The notes: generated from the letters alone by a model not told the origin. Shown: positions 12,856-24,226, counted from the first letter of the stretch. The stretch: 64,000 bases of DNA from Corticium candelabrum (GCF_963422355.1 NC_085085.1:6983733-7047732); one strand, 5' to 3'. Numbers and translations: made by a program.

Positions 12856-13247
12856 GTGTCGCTATGCCCCTCCATAATAGGTAAATGGGGTCTTTACCCC
12901 ATCTGGGCGCCCATCAACCCAGCAGGTGAGCCCAGCATGGTACATGTTTCTGTGTAGTCCACACGACGACCAATGACTAGCAAATTCGATATAGATTGCA
13001 GCCATTACAGTGATCCCAAACATCAGAACAGCACGCCTAGTGGATATAAATGACCACCAGGAAAGCACTGAATGTCATCGTCGACGGACCGTTCGCCAGA
13101 CCACACAAAGTCCCCAACGACTGAAACGAGTCATAGTCTCATGGATAAAGCTAGAGAAACATGAGAAAGAAAGACAGACAAGTTTTCATAAATTTACTGT
13201 CGTCACTGGGGTTTGAACCTCCAAACCATGGAGAGGTAGCCATTGTG
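12853..13247 (-). mobile_element. tRNA-derived SINE, copy B
   Basis: Very similar to copy A over the body. The tRNA-like head is cut after box B (on the plus strand the element stops at GAGGTAGCCATTGTG), so box A is missing. A LINE 3' end with TAA repeats abuts the cut head. Confidence 0.85.
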
Positions 13248-16200
13248 TTATTATATTTATTGTCGTGATCAACCAAAACAGTCTGGTTTGTAAAGTCTAT
13301 TACAAGTACCGGAAGCAAACCCTGCTTCAGAAGTACTTAGACCATCATGGCTGTCTAGAAAGAAGACATGACTTTACGAAGGATCCGAGTAGATCCCACA
13401 AGCACTGTTTTCTGTAAGTGCTGCAGGTTGTGATGACCTGGAATAATGTCCAGCCACCGTGCAATACCTGCGTGCACTGTGCCCAAAGCTCCCAAGACCA
13501 CCGGAACCACCAGTGTTCAACAATGCCACATGCGGCTTATCTCCACTCGCAAGTCACTGTACTTCACCAACTTCTCAGCATGTTTCTTGCCAATGTTGCC
13601 ATCAGCAGGACAGCTGATATCAATAAGAAGACAAGTGTTTGTCTTCCTATTTCTGGGACAGATGTCTAGACAATTGGCTTTGATCTTCTTGGCAGTGGGG
13701 ATGGTGGTATCCCACATCACAGCAATGTCATCCGTCTCTATAAGCCTATCAGGATAATGCCGGTACCATCTGCTCTCCACTGAAACCCCAAAATGGCAAC
13801 AAACATTCCAGTGAATGATGGAGGCCACCTGATTGTGACAATCAATGTAGTCTGTCGGTGCCAAAGCACTACAGCCTGCTACAATGTGGTCGACTGTTTC
13901 CAGGCCTACACTGCACTTGTGGCAAGTAGGACTGACATCACGATGTAGAATCTTGCGCTCATAGTACCGAGTCCAAATAGTTTGGTCTTGAGCAGCAACA
14001 ACCAGTCCCTCAGTTGCAGCAGGAAGATTCGCTGCCTTTAGCCATCCGTAGGTCTCTTTCATGTCCACAGGCGGTTGCTCAGTAAGACGGCGATACTGCC
14101 CGTGCATAGGCTTCCCGCTCCAGGACCACACACAAAGAGAACTGCAACACGTACAGCAATGTCTCGCATCTGTTTCAAGCGCTTGCTCGAAGCCACCTTC
14201 AACCGAGATGTATGCATTCCTGTGTAAGTTCTGCAACTTGTCGTCCGAAGCAAACTCCTCTGCAGCTGTGCAGTAAAGTGACAAGCCATGTGCTTGATCA
14301 AGTGCAAAGATTCTCCGGAGTCACACTCCCGTATCATCTGCATGAAAGGATCAGAACTGTCAGCAAGGTAACAGTTCAGCCTCACAATACAAGATTGAGA
14401 TGTCGACTCAATCTGTTGTAACCCCCTACCCCCATCACTGCAAGAAGCGTACAGTCGGTCAACGTCTGCAGCAGGATGGTGGACACCGTGCATAGAGAGG
14501 AGCTCTCTGGTCCGTCAATCGAGCTGCTGCAGGTCCGTGCACCCCCAATGAATGACGCCAAAACTGTAAGTGAGAACCGGTAGTGCAAACCCATTGATGG
14601 CTAGAATCTTGTTCCAACCATACAACTCAGTCCGGAGAACCACCTTCACTCTGCGGAAGTACTCACGACGGAGTCTCTCCCGCATCATGCTGTGCTGAAC
14701 ACCGTTACTCTCATCCACACCCAAGTACTTGTAGACTTGACTTGGTTCCAGACAGTTGATGGTGTCCATTTATCCTACCGTCACTCCAGAGTTGTGTCCA
14801 GATAGCCTGCCGTTGACAAAGTGTGCAACAGCACATTTGTCCAGACCAAACTTCATCTGGATGTCATCAGAGAAGGTACGAACCGTGTGCAACAACCCAT
14901 CCAACTGATCAGAGTTTCTGCCATACAGCTTCAGATTATCCATGTAAAGAAGATGACTGATGAGCTGACGTTTGGCAGTCTCACCATGCCAGTGGTCATC
15001 CGGTAGCTGTAACCGGCTCTGTTCAGCTCCTTGCTCAGAGGATTGAGAGCCATACAGAAGAGAAGTGGAGAAAATGAGTCACCTTGGAAAATACCCCTCC
15101 TGATCTGCATAAGCCTTGTCTTGATCGTACTGTTCCTGCAAGAAAAGCACCATCGATGTCCTCCAACTCTTCATCACACGTGACAGGAACCTGCGCAAGA
15201 CTGGACTGATCTTATGCAGCTGAAGGCATTGGAGCAACCAGCTGTGTGGCATGCTGTCATAGGCTTTCTGGTAGTCCACCCAAGCCATGCTCAAGCTCTT
15301 GTGCCTGGTGTTACAGTCTTCGGTAAGCAGTTTGTTGATCAACAGCCGGTCCTTTGCACTAAAAGATCCCTGTCGACAACCCTTCTGCTCCAGAGCCATG
15401 AGGTTTCTCTGAACCAAGTGCCCTGCAATCCTCTGCCTGATGACTGAGATGAGCGTCTTATAGAAGACAGACAGACACGTGATAGGCCGGTAATTTTTGG
15501 CTTGGTCAGTCTTGTCATTCTTAGGAATCAGAGTGGTTGTTCCTTGAGACAACCAGTCGGGTACAGAGTCTGGATTCTGAACCAGCAGGTTGCAGTTACG
15601 AGTCAGATCAGTGTGAAGACACGTGATACGCTTGACCTAGAAACCATAAGCCTTGTCTGGACCAGGAGACTTCCAGTTCCCCATCCTTTTGAGACACAAT
15701 GTGGCCTCATTGTCTGAGATAAGTAACCACTGCTGCTCATCTCTCAGGTGCGTCTCGCCATCGGTTTGATGTCTCAGCCAGAAGGCAGACTCTTTGTGAT
15801 GTACCTCAGTTTCTAGGATACCACCCCAAATCTGCTCGATCTCAGACTCGGATGGCGGGGAAGCAACCTGGATAGTCTGCTTACCCAACTCTCTGCAAAA
15901 CCGTCCAGCATTTGTTGAAACAAACCATTCTGGCGAAGTCTCTTACGATTCATCTCCAGGCTCCTGGCCCGCTCGACCTTGGACTTAAGTTCCATTTTCA
16001 ACCATTGATGATGACCTCACAACTTTCCGAAAAGGAAATGCCCAACTGATGCCGGAGAAGTCGAAGTTCATGTAACATACGAATGCCCGATGTACTCTTT
16101 CTAACCTCCAGCAACAGTGAGATCGCACGTCAAAGTGTGAGAATATCCATATCCAGCCTTTGTTCCATGTTGGTGTTTGAGAATTGGTTGACTTTGTCGT

Positions 16201-16442
16201 CTTTAAGCCCCGCCTTTTGGACACTAGTGAAGCAGCAGAATACACCAGGTAACTGATTTCACTCATATCTGGTTCATCCTTCAACAAATTGATGATCGTG
16301 TTAAGATCACCAATAAGTTTCAGGGTTCCACTGTTCACAAAGATCCTTGGAAGGCGTTGTCTCTCACAGATAGGAATTTGCATAACTTTCTGCAACTCCT
16401 CAAGAAACTCTCAATGAAGTACAGGGTCCACAGCAGCATCAC
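13248..16442 (-). mobile_element. RLE-type LINE, copy 2 (longest, about 3.2 kb)
   Basis: Read on the minus strand, the translated pieces give a reverse transcriptase (KNYRPITCLSVFYKTL, EQKGCRQGSFSAKDRLLINK, MAWVDYQKAYDSMPHSWLLQ). Next comes a C-x2-C-x7-H-x4-C knuckle (CHKCSVGLETVDHIVAGC) and a nuclease-like segment (CLDICPRNRKTNTCLLIDI). This order, RT followed by CCHC and a PD-(D/E)XK-type endonuclease with no APE domain, is that of the R2/R4/NeSL/HERO group. The N-terminal part is short, so the copy is 5' truncated at SINE C. Frame changes and stops break it into at least six pieces, so it is dead. The 3' end carries TAA repeats. Confidence 0.85.
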
Positions 16443-16864
16443 TATTATGTGTCATTATGCCCCTCCATAATGGGCAAGTGGGGTATTTACTTCCATCTAG
16501 GCGCCCACCAACCCGGCAGGTGAACCCAGCAGGGTACAGGTTTCTGTGTAGTCCACACGGCGATCAATGACTACCCAATTCGATGTAGATTTCAGGCATT
16601 ACGGTGACCGCGGACTCGATACAGCATGCCTAGTGGATATCAATGACCACCAGGAAAGCACTAAACGTCATCGTCAACGAACCGTTCGCTAGACTACAGA
16701 AACTCCCAAACAACTAAAACGAGTCATAGCCTCAAGGATAAAGCTAGACAAACACGAGAAAGAAAGGCAGACACGTTTCATAATTTACTGTCGTCACTGG
16801 GGTTTGAATGCCCAAACCCTGAAGTGGTAGCCATTGTCGCTAAATACTAGGCCACGGCAGTGAT
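16443..16864 (-). mobile_element. tRNA-derived SINE, copy C (full length)
   Basis: Same family as copy A, with more substitutions in the tRNA-like head (box A reads TGGCCTAGTAT). The head is preceded, on the minus strand, by the TAATAAT tail of LINE copy 3. The SINE 3' tail abuts the 5'-truncated end of LINE copy 2. Confidence 0.85.
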
Positions 16865-17751
16865 TATTATGATGTCGTGCTCAACCAGATCAGTCTGGTT
16901 TGTAAAGTCTATTACAACCACCGGAAGCAAACACTGCTTCAGAAGTACTTAGACCACCACGACTATCTAGAAACAAGACATGACTTTACGAAGGATCCAA
17001 GTAGATCCAAAAAGCACTGTTTTCTGTAAGTAAGTGCTGCAGGTTGTGATGACCTGGAATAATGTCCAGCCACCTTGCAATACCTGCGTGCACTGTGCCC
17101 AAAGCTCTCAAGACCACCAGAGCCACCAGTGTTTGACAATGCCACATGCGGCTTATCTCCACTCGCAAGTCGCTGTACCGCCAACTTCTCAGCATGTTTC
17201 TTGCCAATGTTGCTTGCCATAAGCAGGACAGTTGATATCAATAAGAAGACAAGTGTTTGTCTTCCTATTTCTGGGACAGATGTCTAGACGATTGGCTTTG
17301 ATCTTCCTGGCAGTGGGGATGGTGGTATCCCACATCATAGTAATGTCATCTGTCTCCACAAGCCTATCAGGATGATGCCCATACCGTCGGCTCTCCACTG
17401 TAACCCCCAAATGGCGACAAACATCCCAGTGAACGATGGAAGCCACCTGATTGTGTCGATCAGAGTAGTCCATCGGTGCCAAAGCAGTACAGCCTGCTAC
17501 AATGTGGTCGACTGTTTCCAGGCCTACAATGCACATGCGGCAAGTAGGATTGACATCACAATGTAGAATCTTGCGCTCATAGTACCGAGTCCGAAGAGCT
17601 TGGTCTTGACCAGCAACAACCAGTCCCTCGGTTGCAGCAGGAAGATTCACTGCCTTTAGCCATCCGTAGGTCTCTTTCATGTCCACAGGCGGTTGCTTAG
17701 TGAGAAGGCGATACCGCCCGTGCATAGGCTTCCCGCTCCAGGACCACACAC
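16865..17751 (-). mobile_element. RLE-type LINE, copy 3 (3' part)
   Basis: About 90 percent similar by eye to the 3' portion of copy 2, covering the CCHC knuckle (CRMCIVGLETVDHIVAGC) and the nuclease-like segment (RLDICPRNRKTNTCLLIDI). It is 5' truncated exactly where SINE copy D ends. The shared 3' terminus is followed by TAATAAT. Confidence 0.82.
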
Positions 17752-18037
17752 TATGTGTCGTTATGCCCCTTCATAATGGGCAAGTGAGGTCTTTACCCCC
17801 ATCTGGGCGCCCAACAACCCGGTAGGTGAGCCCAGCAGGGTACATGTTTCTGTGTAGTCCACATGGCGATCAATGACTAGCCAATTAGATACAGGTTGCA
17901 GGCATTACAGTGACCACAAACATCGGAACAGCACGCCTAGTGGATATCAATGACCACAAGGAAAGCACTGAACGTCATCGTCAACGGACCATTCGTCAGA
18001 CCACAGAAACTCCCCAACGACTGAAACGAGTCATAGT
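17752..18037 (-). mobile_element. tRNA-derived SINE, copy D (5' truncated)
   Basis: Body and 3' end of the SINE without the tRNA-like head; the element begins near GACTCGTTTCAGTCG on the minus strand. Its 3' terminus ACGACACATA is joined directly to LINE copy 3. The plus-strand flank is TTATTATT-rich. Confidence 0.82.
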
Positions 18038-18340
18038 TATTGTTATTATAATATTATTATTATTTCTTGTGAGAACACAAGTTCAGATTTGTTAGTTCAC
18101 AAACTATTTAGATATGTGTTGTGCTTAAACACTAGTGTCAAGACTGACAAATTTGCTGGCTTAGTTTGTAATTTCACCACTTACACAACATGCTACAAAT
18201 CAAACTTGCAACAGACACTTGATGCTACACCAATTCCCAAAACATATCTAACTGCATATCTATCAGCAACTAGTTGCTCAAACTCTCTCATAACAAGTTA
18301 ACAACACTATCTTGCCAACCTACATCAGTGCACTACAAAG

Positions 18341-21300
18341 TTATGTAACTTTCACTTCAGTCTCGAAACAAGCAATGAGTGTTTTTGCTTTTGGGATGAC
18401 AAGTTTCCAAGTCACTAAGACAGTCACCTACATCAGAACTAGTATTAACATTTGAGACATAACAGCTGCACTGAATACCACTGGCAGCTACACTGTACTA
18501 ATGTATAATAATATTGCTTGTGACAAGCACTAACCTCGGGCAAACCACTAGGAACACCAATAGTCGAATGGTAAATGACAGTTTGATTAGCTTTCAATGG
18601 ACATTGTAATCCAGAATCTTCACAGCAATTAGGGTTTTGAAGAGGAAAATGTTCAGGTGGAAAAGGAGTAACTGTCCCATATACTTGAGACTCAAGCTCG
18701 TTCACAAGAACATCTGTCATACATTAAACATCATGACCAATTGTTATTACAAGCAACTAATAAACACACATAAACGTATGCATGCATGCCTATGTACATA
18801 CGTACATTTTTCTGTTTTACTAAGAGTCACTACTAACCGAAAATTGTTACATAAAAGTATAAAAATCATCAGCTACAGGCTATCATGTAAATACAACTTT
18901 TGATCTACACCTGTTACAAATGGTTTCCAGAAAGTTTTGAATGTACGTTTGATTTCTTACAGTCAAGCAAAATTATAATGCAATTTGTAAATTGCACTAG
19001 AACCGCCCATTACTGCTCAAGGAGGGAGAGTATTTTGTTTTAACCAATAAGAAGGGCGAAGAATGGTCTAAGATTCCCAGTTATTTCATACATATATACA
19101 TTTATTGTATCCATTACACCCTTCAATGAGAGAAGCAGCTACGGCATTAGTGCCAATGCAGGAACTCTTCCTGTATAATATAAAAATGTCTTGGCCTTGC
19201 TAAACTATGTCAAAACTCCTGTGCTCTTATAAAAGTAGAGAACTGTTACTGTCTATGCAATCAATCCACAAGCGATCTGTCTTCCCAACTAGATGTATTT
19301 CTCCAAATACTTGTACAGCAAGACAACAGCAATGCAACAGACTTTTAGAATATAATGCTGTCGTTCTCCAGCAGGGCTTGTTTGTAAATTTCTCAATGAT
19401 CCTACGCAGCTGTCTTGTCTTTCATCATTTCTCTTAATCATATTTCAATAGTATGTACAGTGACATGCCACTTAGCTTGTTCACAGTGAGTAACTTCATT
19501 CCAGACAGCAATGACTAGTCTTGACGTTAGGTGGAATAGATCAAACAGCAACAAATACTCATTATTAAGGTCATAAGTTATTTTCCAGCCACAGCATACT
19601 CTCATGACCTGCAAGAAAGAATTATGGACACGTTCGATTGGGCTCTTCCATCCTTTCCAAAAGAGGCTCCAAGTGCACGTTCTTCCAGACTCTTCCGGAA
19701 GAGACTGAAAGAGCCCAATCAAACGCGCCTGACTTTCCATGTGTACCAACTTCAAGCTAATGCAACAGTACAGTTGTTTAGCATAAACGTTTGATGGTGA
19801 CCACATAAAAGGCAACCATCACTTGTGGACTCTTTCCATCCCTTCACGTTAGTGTTATGTGGCAAAGAGCATTGTACTAAGGCCGTGTTTCCACTAGCTG
19901 CACCTTAAACTAGTTTAGCTTAAACGCATTTAAAGACAATTTGTTTTGCACATCCTAGATGTGCAAGTTCCTAGTGGAAACAGTCGCTCTCTTGAATTGG
20001 TTTAGTCTAGGAACGCCGTAGTATTCGTCGAGCAAGGCTTATTTTGAAGTATTGGGCTGCTCTGTCGCCGAGTCAGAACACCTGTTGGTTGTTACTGATT
20101 CAGCATCCACTACTGTACTAGGAATTCGCATGATGATGACCAAGGACACCATTTGAATAGTGTTCAGTTACTAAAGAGGTAAAGGTTGTGCATCGGTGCA
20201 AGGAGGGACACACCATATATCTGTACAGAGATGTAATGTCAGTAGCAAACTCTAAAATTGTCTAGACTGACTCAGATTAGAAACAGTACATGTGTAAAGA
20301 AATAGTATGAATAGCACAATACATCTAAATTCCTTGCTTAATTAAGGGTATTACACCATAACCCACAACCAAGAATTAAACCTGCAATTCCAATTCCTAA
20401 CTGTTTCTACTCATGCAGCTCTGGTGCTCTATCAACTGAGCCAATTGCTTCACTTTTATGTACATACAGACATTTACAAAGCACCTACTAAGATGAAAAC
20501 CCAGGCAAAACTACAGCTGCTACACAAAATCATACACTCAAAACAATCCACATAAATATCGATTAGTGTGTCTTACTAGGGGTAAATGTGATATACATGG
20601 TGGCATTATCACCACTCTTGATTTCACATATCTTGCTTTTACATGGCTCAGCAGCAACACTTGTAATCTTACCAGTACCACCTGAAAGAAAACAACACTG
20701 AACTAATTTTTCAAATCGCTATTTCAACTATTGATGTAATTCCACTGGTTTAACTGCTGCAACTGCGAGAAATGCCTACACATACCATGATACTAAATGA
20801 ATTGCACAACATCAATTCTTTCCTTCTGCTCTCAAATGCTACCAAACAGTTAACTGTATCCACAGATGCCTAGAGTAGTGATTTGACTGATTTTACCAAC
20901 AGCAAGACTACATCATTAATATAATTTGCTGTTCTCAACAACTGAGCATTGGCCACATCTATACTTGTTCTAATTTCAATTCAGTGACAGAAAGTGCAAA
21001 CATGTTAAATAAACTTTGTAAAAAATCCATGCACCTTTCGGCCATTCCACTCTCCATTATCATAGCATCATTGGGTGGGCTCGCAATACTGCAACATTCA
21101 ACAGTGGATATTTCACTTATTCATACCTCATTTCCACTTTAATATTCAATGTTTGAAAATGAACTCGCTGGCCATATTTCAATACGACAAAATCTAGAAG
21201 TCAACCGTTTCTTGCCTCAAACGGCCAATCAATAGACTTGCGTATTTTTCTACTGGCGGCTACTATCATTCCAGTCTCATCCCAACCATTCTGCGATGCG

Positions 21301-22957
21301 GCATGTGCACATGCTCAAATCAAGTCGCGATCACCGGGACCCCAAAGTGTCTTGCTCATTGCATAAACTACACTCGTTGCTTGCATGCCGCTGCATGTTG
21401 GTGCTACAAATTGTTTCATTACGTGAGATTCCTGGCTCTTGCTACCATGCAGCTCAGTCCGTCTGATTAGAAAAGTCTTGCTCCAATCTACCCTAGGAGA
21501 AAACCGAGCACTACCATGCACATAGACCCAGATACCCTATTCATGCATGCATAATAGCATTCATGTAAGCTAGACAACAGACCGAGTCCAAGTAAGACAG
21601 ACTGAGCTTGCATGGTAGAGAGAGCCCTTTAAAGATCTCTCGTAATGAAATGATTTGTAGCACCAACATGCAGCGGCAAGCAACGAGTTAATGCATGAGC
21701 AAGACACCTTATGCACAATGTATGGGGTCCCGGTGATCGCAGCTCGATTAAACATGCACGACAGTCGCATTGCAGAATGCTCGGGAACTGAGACCGGAAT
21801 GGTAGTAACTGCCAGTAGAAAAACCTGCAAGTCTAATGATTGGCCGTTTGAGGCAAGAAATGGTTGACTTCTGAATTTTGCCTTATTGAAATACCGTACT
21901 GCTCCTAATGTTTTTTGAGACTAATTCTTTTCGAGACTCCAAAAATAATTTATTTTTTACAAATCCTAATTTTTTCAATATCTTGATGTGCAATATTATT
22001 CATTTTTCAATTTAATTATTAATTAATACTGTGACAAAAGTTTTCTACTATATTATACAGTTGACTTTCCACAGAAGCGGTATATGTGGTAATAGCATTT
22101 CGGTTTGAAACCGGAAACCGTAGTTGAGAAGAAAAGTCACTTGCTTTTTTGCCAAGTTGGCATCTTGAGCTGCACACTTCCATCTAGCGGCCATTCTTGA
22201 CATGCACACGGGAAAAAACCAAAAGCCCGAACAACTAACAATTTCGAGACCAAAATTTTTGAAAAGATTATTAAAACATTAGGAGCAGTAGGGTACGGAT
22301 ACGTGGCCAGTGGGTTCATTTTTCAAACATTGACTGTTGATAAGTGGAAACAAGGCATGAATAAGTGAAACATCTGCTGTTGAATGTTGCAATACTAGAT
22401 GCGCACCCACCCAACGATTTAAAATTCAATGACAACCTTTGGACAAGTCCAACTGGACAGAGTACGTTACACCTTACATTGCTGTGAAGACGTCACGTAA
22501 CTGAACAAAAAATTGGGCACTCTCAGCCAAGTGCCCCTACTAAAAAATAAAAAAATAACAGATCAATCCTGCAACAATAGCTGTGCGACGTCGATTAGGT
22601 TACCTCGTTGCGATTCTATAAAACGCCACGAGCGAGCACTGCTCTATGTGACACTGTTGTCGGCACTACATAGTCTACTTCCGGTTCCAATGTCTGAACC
22701 ATGGCATTACTAGAGCAGCGCCCCAGTGTCACTGGTTCTCTAAAGCATATTTCCCGTAAAAATAGTCATGGAATTCACAATATCAGGAGCGTGCCCACAC
22801 AGCTAACGTCAGTCACATGTGATCATGATGAGAAGGCGTATATAACCAAACAGACGACACGCACTAGAAATATTTACTTACCACACGGCTTCCAATACAA
22901 CGGCGTAGGAGACGCGAAAGCGACGGTTAAAATAGCAGCAAACACAAGAGCTAACAT
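18341..22957 (-). CDS. NPC2: NPC2-like ML-domain sterol-binding protein, copy B (4 exons)
   Basis: Minus-strand exons 22957-22882, 20681-20577, 18713-18535 and 18427-18341 join in phase (1, 1, 0) to 148 residues. It has the same exon pattern as copy A, including an identical exon 3 length of 179 bases. Exon 1 is a signal peptide (MLALVFAAILTVAFASPTP). The ML-domain pattern follows: AEPCKSKICEIKSG, NATMYITFTP, NCCEDSGLQCPLKANQ, and a last exon VTVLVTWKLVIPK ending ETEVKVT. The expected role is lumenal sterol or lipid transfer, as for NPC2. Sequence identity to copy A is modest, so the duplication is old. Intron 1 (2.2 kb) carries a nested foldback element; intron 2 (1.9 kb) a MITE and a tRNA-like relic. 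The start codon is the one opening the signal peptide. Confidence 0.9.
19630..19735. repeat. Short inverted repeat with GATTGGGCTCTT arms
   Basis: CGATTGGGCTCTTCC near 19641 is matched in reverse by GAAAGAGCCCAATC near 19707-19720, with a GGAAGAG-rich centre. It forms a hairpin of about 100 bp in intron 2 of NPC2 copy B. Probably a small foldback element. Confidence 0.5.
19880..20170. mobile_element. MITE, second copy of the TTTCCACT family
   Basis: Starts GGCCGTGTTTCCACTAG and shares inner blocks (CAAATTTGTTTTGCA, AGTGGAAACAGTCGC in reverse, GCCGAGTCAGA) with the element at 4484-4997. The right end is not clear; the copy may be partial. Lies in intron 2 of NPC2 copy B. Confidence 0.5.
20345..20450 (-). 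repeat. tRNA-like relic (SINE head or tRNA pseudogene)
   Basis: On the minus strand the sequence reads TTGGCTCAGTTGATAGAGCA, a good box A, and about 45 bases later CAGGTTTAATTCTTGG, a weakened box B. The variable part is too long and the stems do not pair as in a working tRNA. It is most likely a decayed tRNA-derived SINE head. Confidence 0.5.
21069..22418. mobile_element. Large foldback DNA element, interrupted by a second element
   Basis: Left arm about 21069-21440 and right arm about 21640-22418 are inverted copies. For example TTGGGTGGGCTCGCAATACT on the left matches, reversed, the block ending GCGCACCCACCCAACG. Also CACCAACATGCAGCGGCAAG at 21660 mirrors CGCTGCATGTTGGTGCTA at 21390. The right arm is split by the MITE at 21895-22293. 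No transposase found. Lies in intron 1 of NPC2 copy B. Confidence 0.78.
21895..22293. mobile_element. MITE nested in the foldback, CTGCTCCTAATGTTTTT ends
   Basis: The left end TACTGCTCCTAATGTTTTT is matched by the reversed right end AACATTAGGAGCAGTA, and TA at both edges is compatible with a TA target duplication. Inner sequence includes GCAAAAAAGCAAG-type and GCCAAGTTGGCATC blocks shared with the copy at 55674-56290. About 400 bp, no intact coding region. Confidence 0.75.
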
Positions 22958-24068
22958 GATCTCGTACAAGCACGTAGAAAGAGTTGGAAACTCCCGGATA
23001 ATGCCACGTTTCGCGTAATCGCGTTGCTATGTACGGTAAGAAAAAATGTGACGGGAGGGTTTTTACTGGTTGGCAAAATTTGACAGAAAAAGAGAAGAGC
23101 AAGTACAATAAGAAGAATTAGACCACCAGCAATCCAGCATGCTGAAAGACTCATATAACGCGTCTGACACGTGTTCACATCTGTCCCCAATCTCATGCTC
23201 ACTGAATAGTATCTAGCTAGGTATGCCTAGAGTACGTCCGTCTCGTACAGCTGTAAGAGTTGGAGAGTGCCGATTCGAGGCGCAATAAATGCGAAACCAA
23301 ATAGTCCACGCGACCAAATGGTTCCTGCAGGTGGCCGAAACCAAATAAGCCCTAGTTAAACGGTTTCGAGAACCAAATAGGAGCGAGATAATTGCCCGCG
23401 ACCAAATAGTCCCCACGACCAAATAGTCCCCACTACCAAATAGTCCCCACGACCAAATAGTCCCTGTACAGCATCATCAGATTCTGTAGCTAGACCTAGC
23501 TCAGCTGGTCTACTCATACTGTGCACGTGGACTCTCTAGACGTCTACTGTACATCAACCGAGTGTGGTGTCTACCGTAGAACATGTGCAGGGTACCAACC
23601 GGTGGTACTGTCTCTAAACTATCCACTAAGCCCGAACGACGGGTAGTGTCTGTCCGTACTGTGTACGTAGAGATAAAATAGACTAGAGTTGTATAGCTAG
23701 ATCTCCAGTATTAGAGAAAATAGACCAAACGACAATTTCAAAGCGGTATACATGTCCTTTGTACCTGTAAGAAAATAAATCTCTCTACGCATACTGCTAA
23801 AAAAGGTCACACGCGACTGCCCACACTGTGCGACTGCGCAATCGCAATGTTGATTATTCGTTCCGTCGAAACAAACACGTTAGCTTTTGTTGAACCGTGA
23901 ACGTTACTCTACAAGATTATATAGGGTACATGACAATCAAGCTCTTCAGCAAGGAGAAAAGCGATCGTGAAGTGAGGTATGGCCCATTTTGTTCGGAATT
24001 AGGTGCCGTTTTCTAGTACCCTACTTCTTGATTTGTACTCTAATGATGACAAATCAGTTTGATATAGA
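22958..24068. promoter_or_regulatory. Divergent intergenic region with 17-bp tandem repeats
   Basis: The region separates the start codons of NPC2 copy B (minus) and the ankyrin exon (plus), so it probably holds both promoters. At 23399-23466 the unit CGACCAAATAGTCCCCA occurs four times in tandem. Scattered single copies of ACCAAATAG lie upstream from 23291. No canonical TATA box stands out. The regulatory role is inferred from position only. Confidence 0.45.
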
Positions 24069-24180
24069 ATGAGTGAAGACTTTGATTGGCAATTACGAGA
24101 TGCTGCATGGAAAGGAGACATGGATGTCATATCTCAACTATTGAACGAGAACCGGCCCAATATTAACACCAGAGGCAGGG
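24069..24180 (+). CDS. First exon of an ankyrin-repeat protein (partial)
   Basis: ATG at 24069 opens 37 codons ending at a GTAAGC donor at 24181, leaving one carried base. The translation MSEDFDWQLRDAAWKGDMDV continues ISQLLNENRPNINTRG, the start of an ankyrin repeat (xxAAxxGxxxxVxxLL, then N-x-R). The expected next exon (GxTPLHxA) was not found. An LTR element begins 46 bases after the donor, so intron 1 is at least 4.4 kb. The rest may lie downstream, possibly as the N-terminal repeats of the ROC-COR gene at 35.6 kb, or may be lost. Ankyrin repeats are protein-binding modules. Confidence 0.55.
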
Positions 24181-24226
24181 TAAGCTTACACAACCTTTGT
24201 TAAGACCATCCCAAACATTGATACGT

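Noticed and set aside
12396-18037. Spaced similar repeats considered as a CRISPR-like or satellite array
   Set aside because: The units are about 400 bp, carry polymerase III boxes and alternate with LINE pieces; they are retrotransposons.
19438-19815. 125-codon minus-strand open frame
   Set aside because: It crosses a small inverted repeat and has no recognisable motif; it lies inside an intron of NPC2 copy B.
20345-20450. Functional tRNA gene
   Set aside because: Box B is decayed and the stems do not pair; a SINE head or pseudogene explains it.
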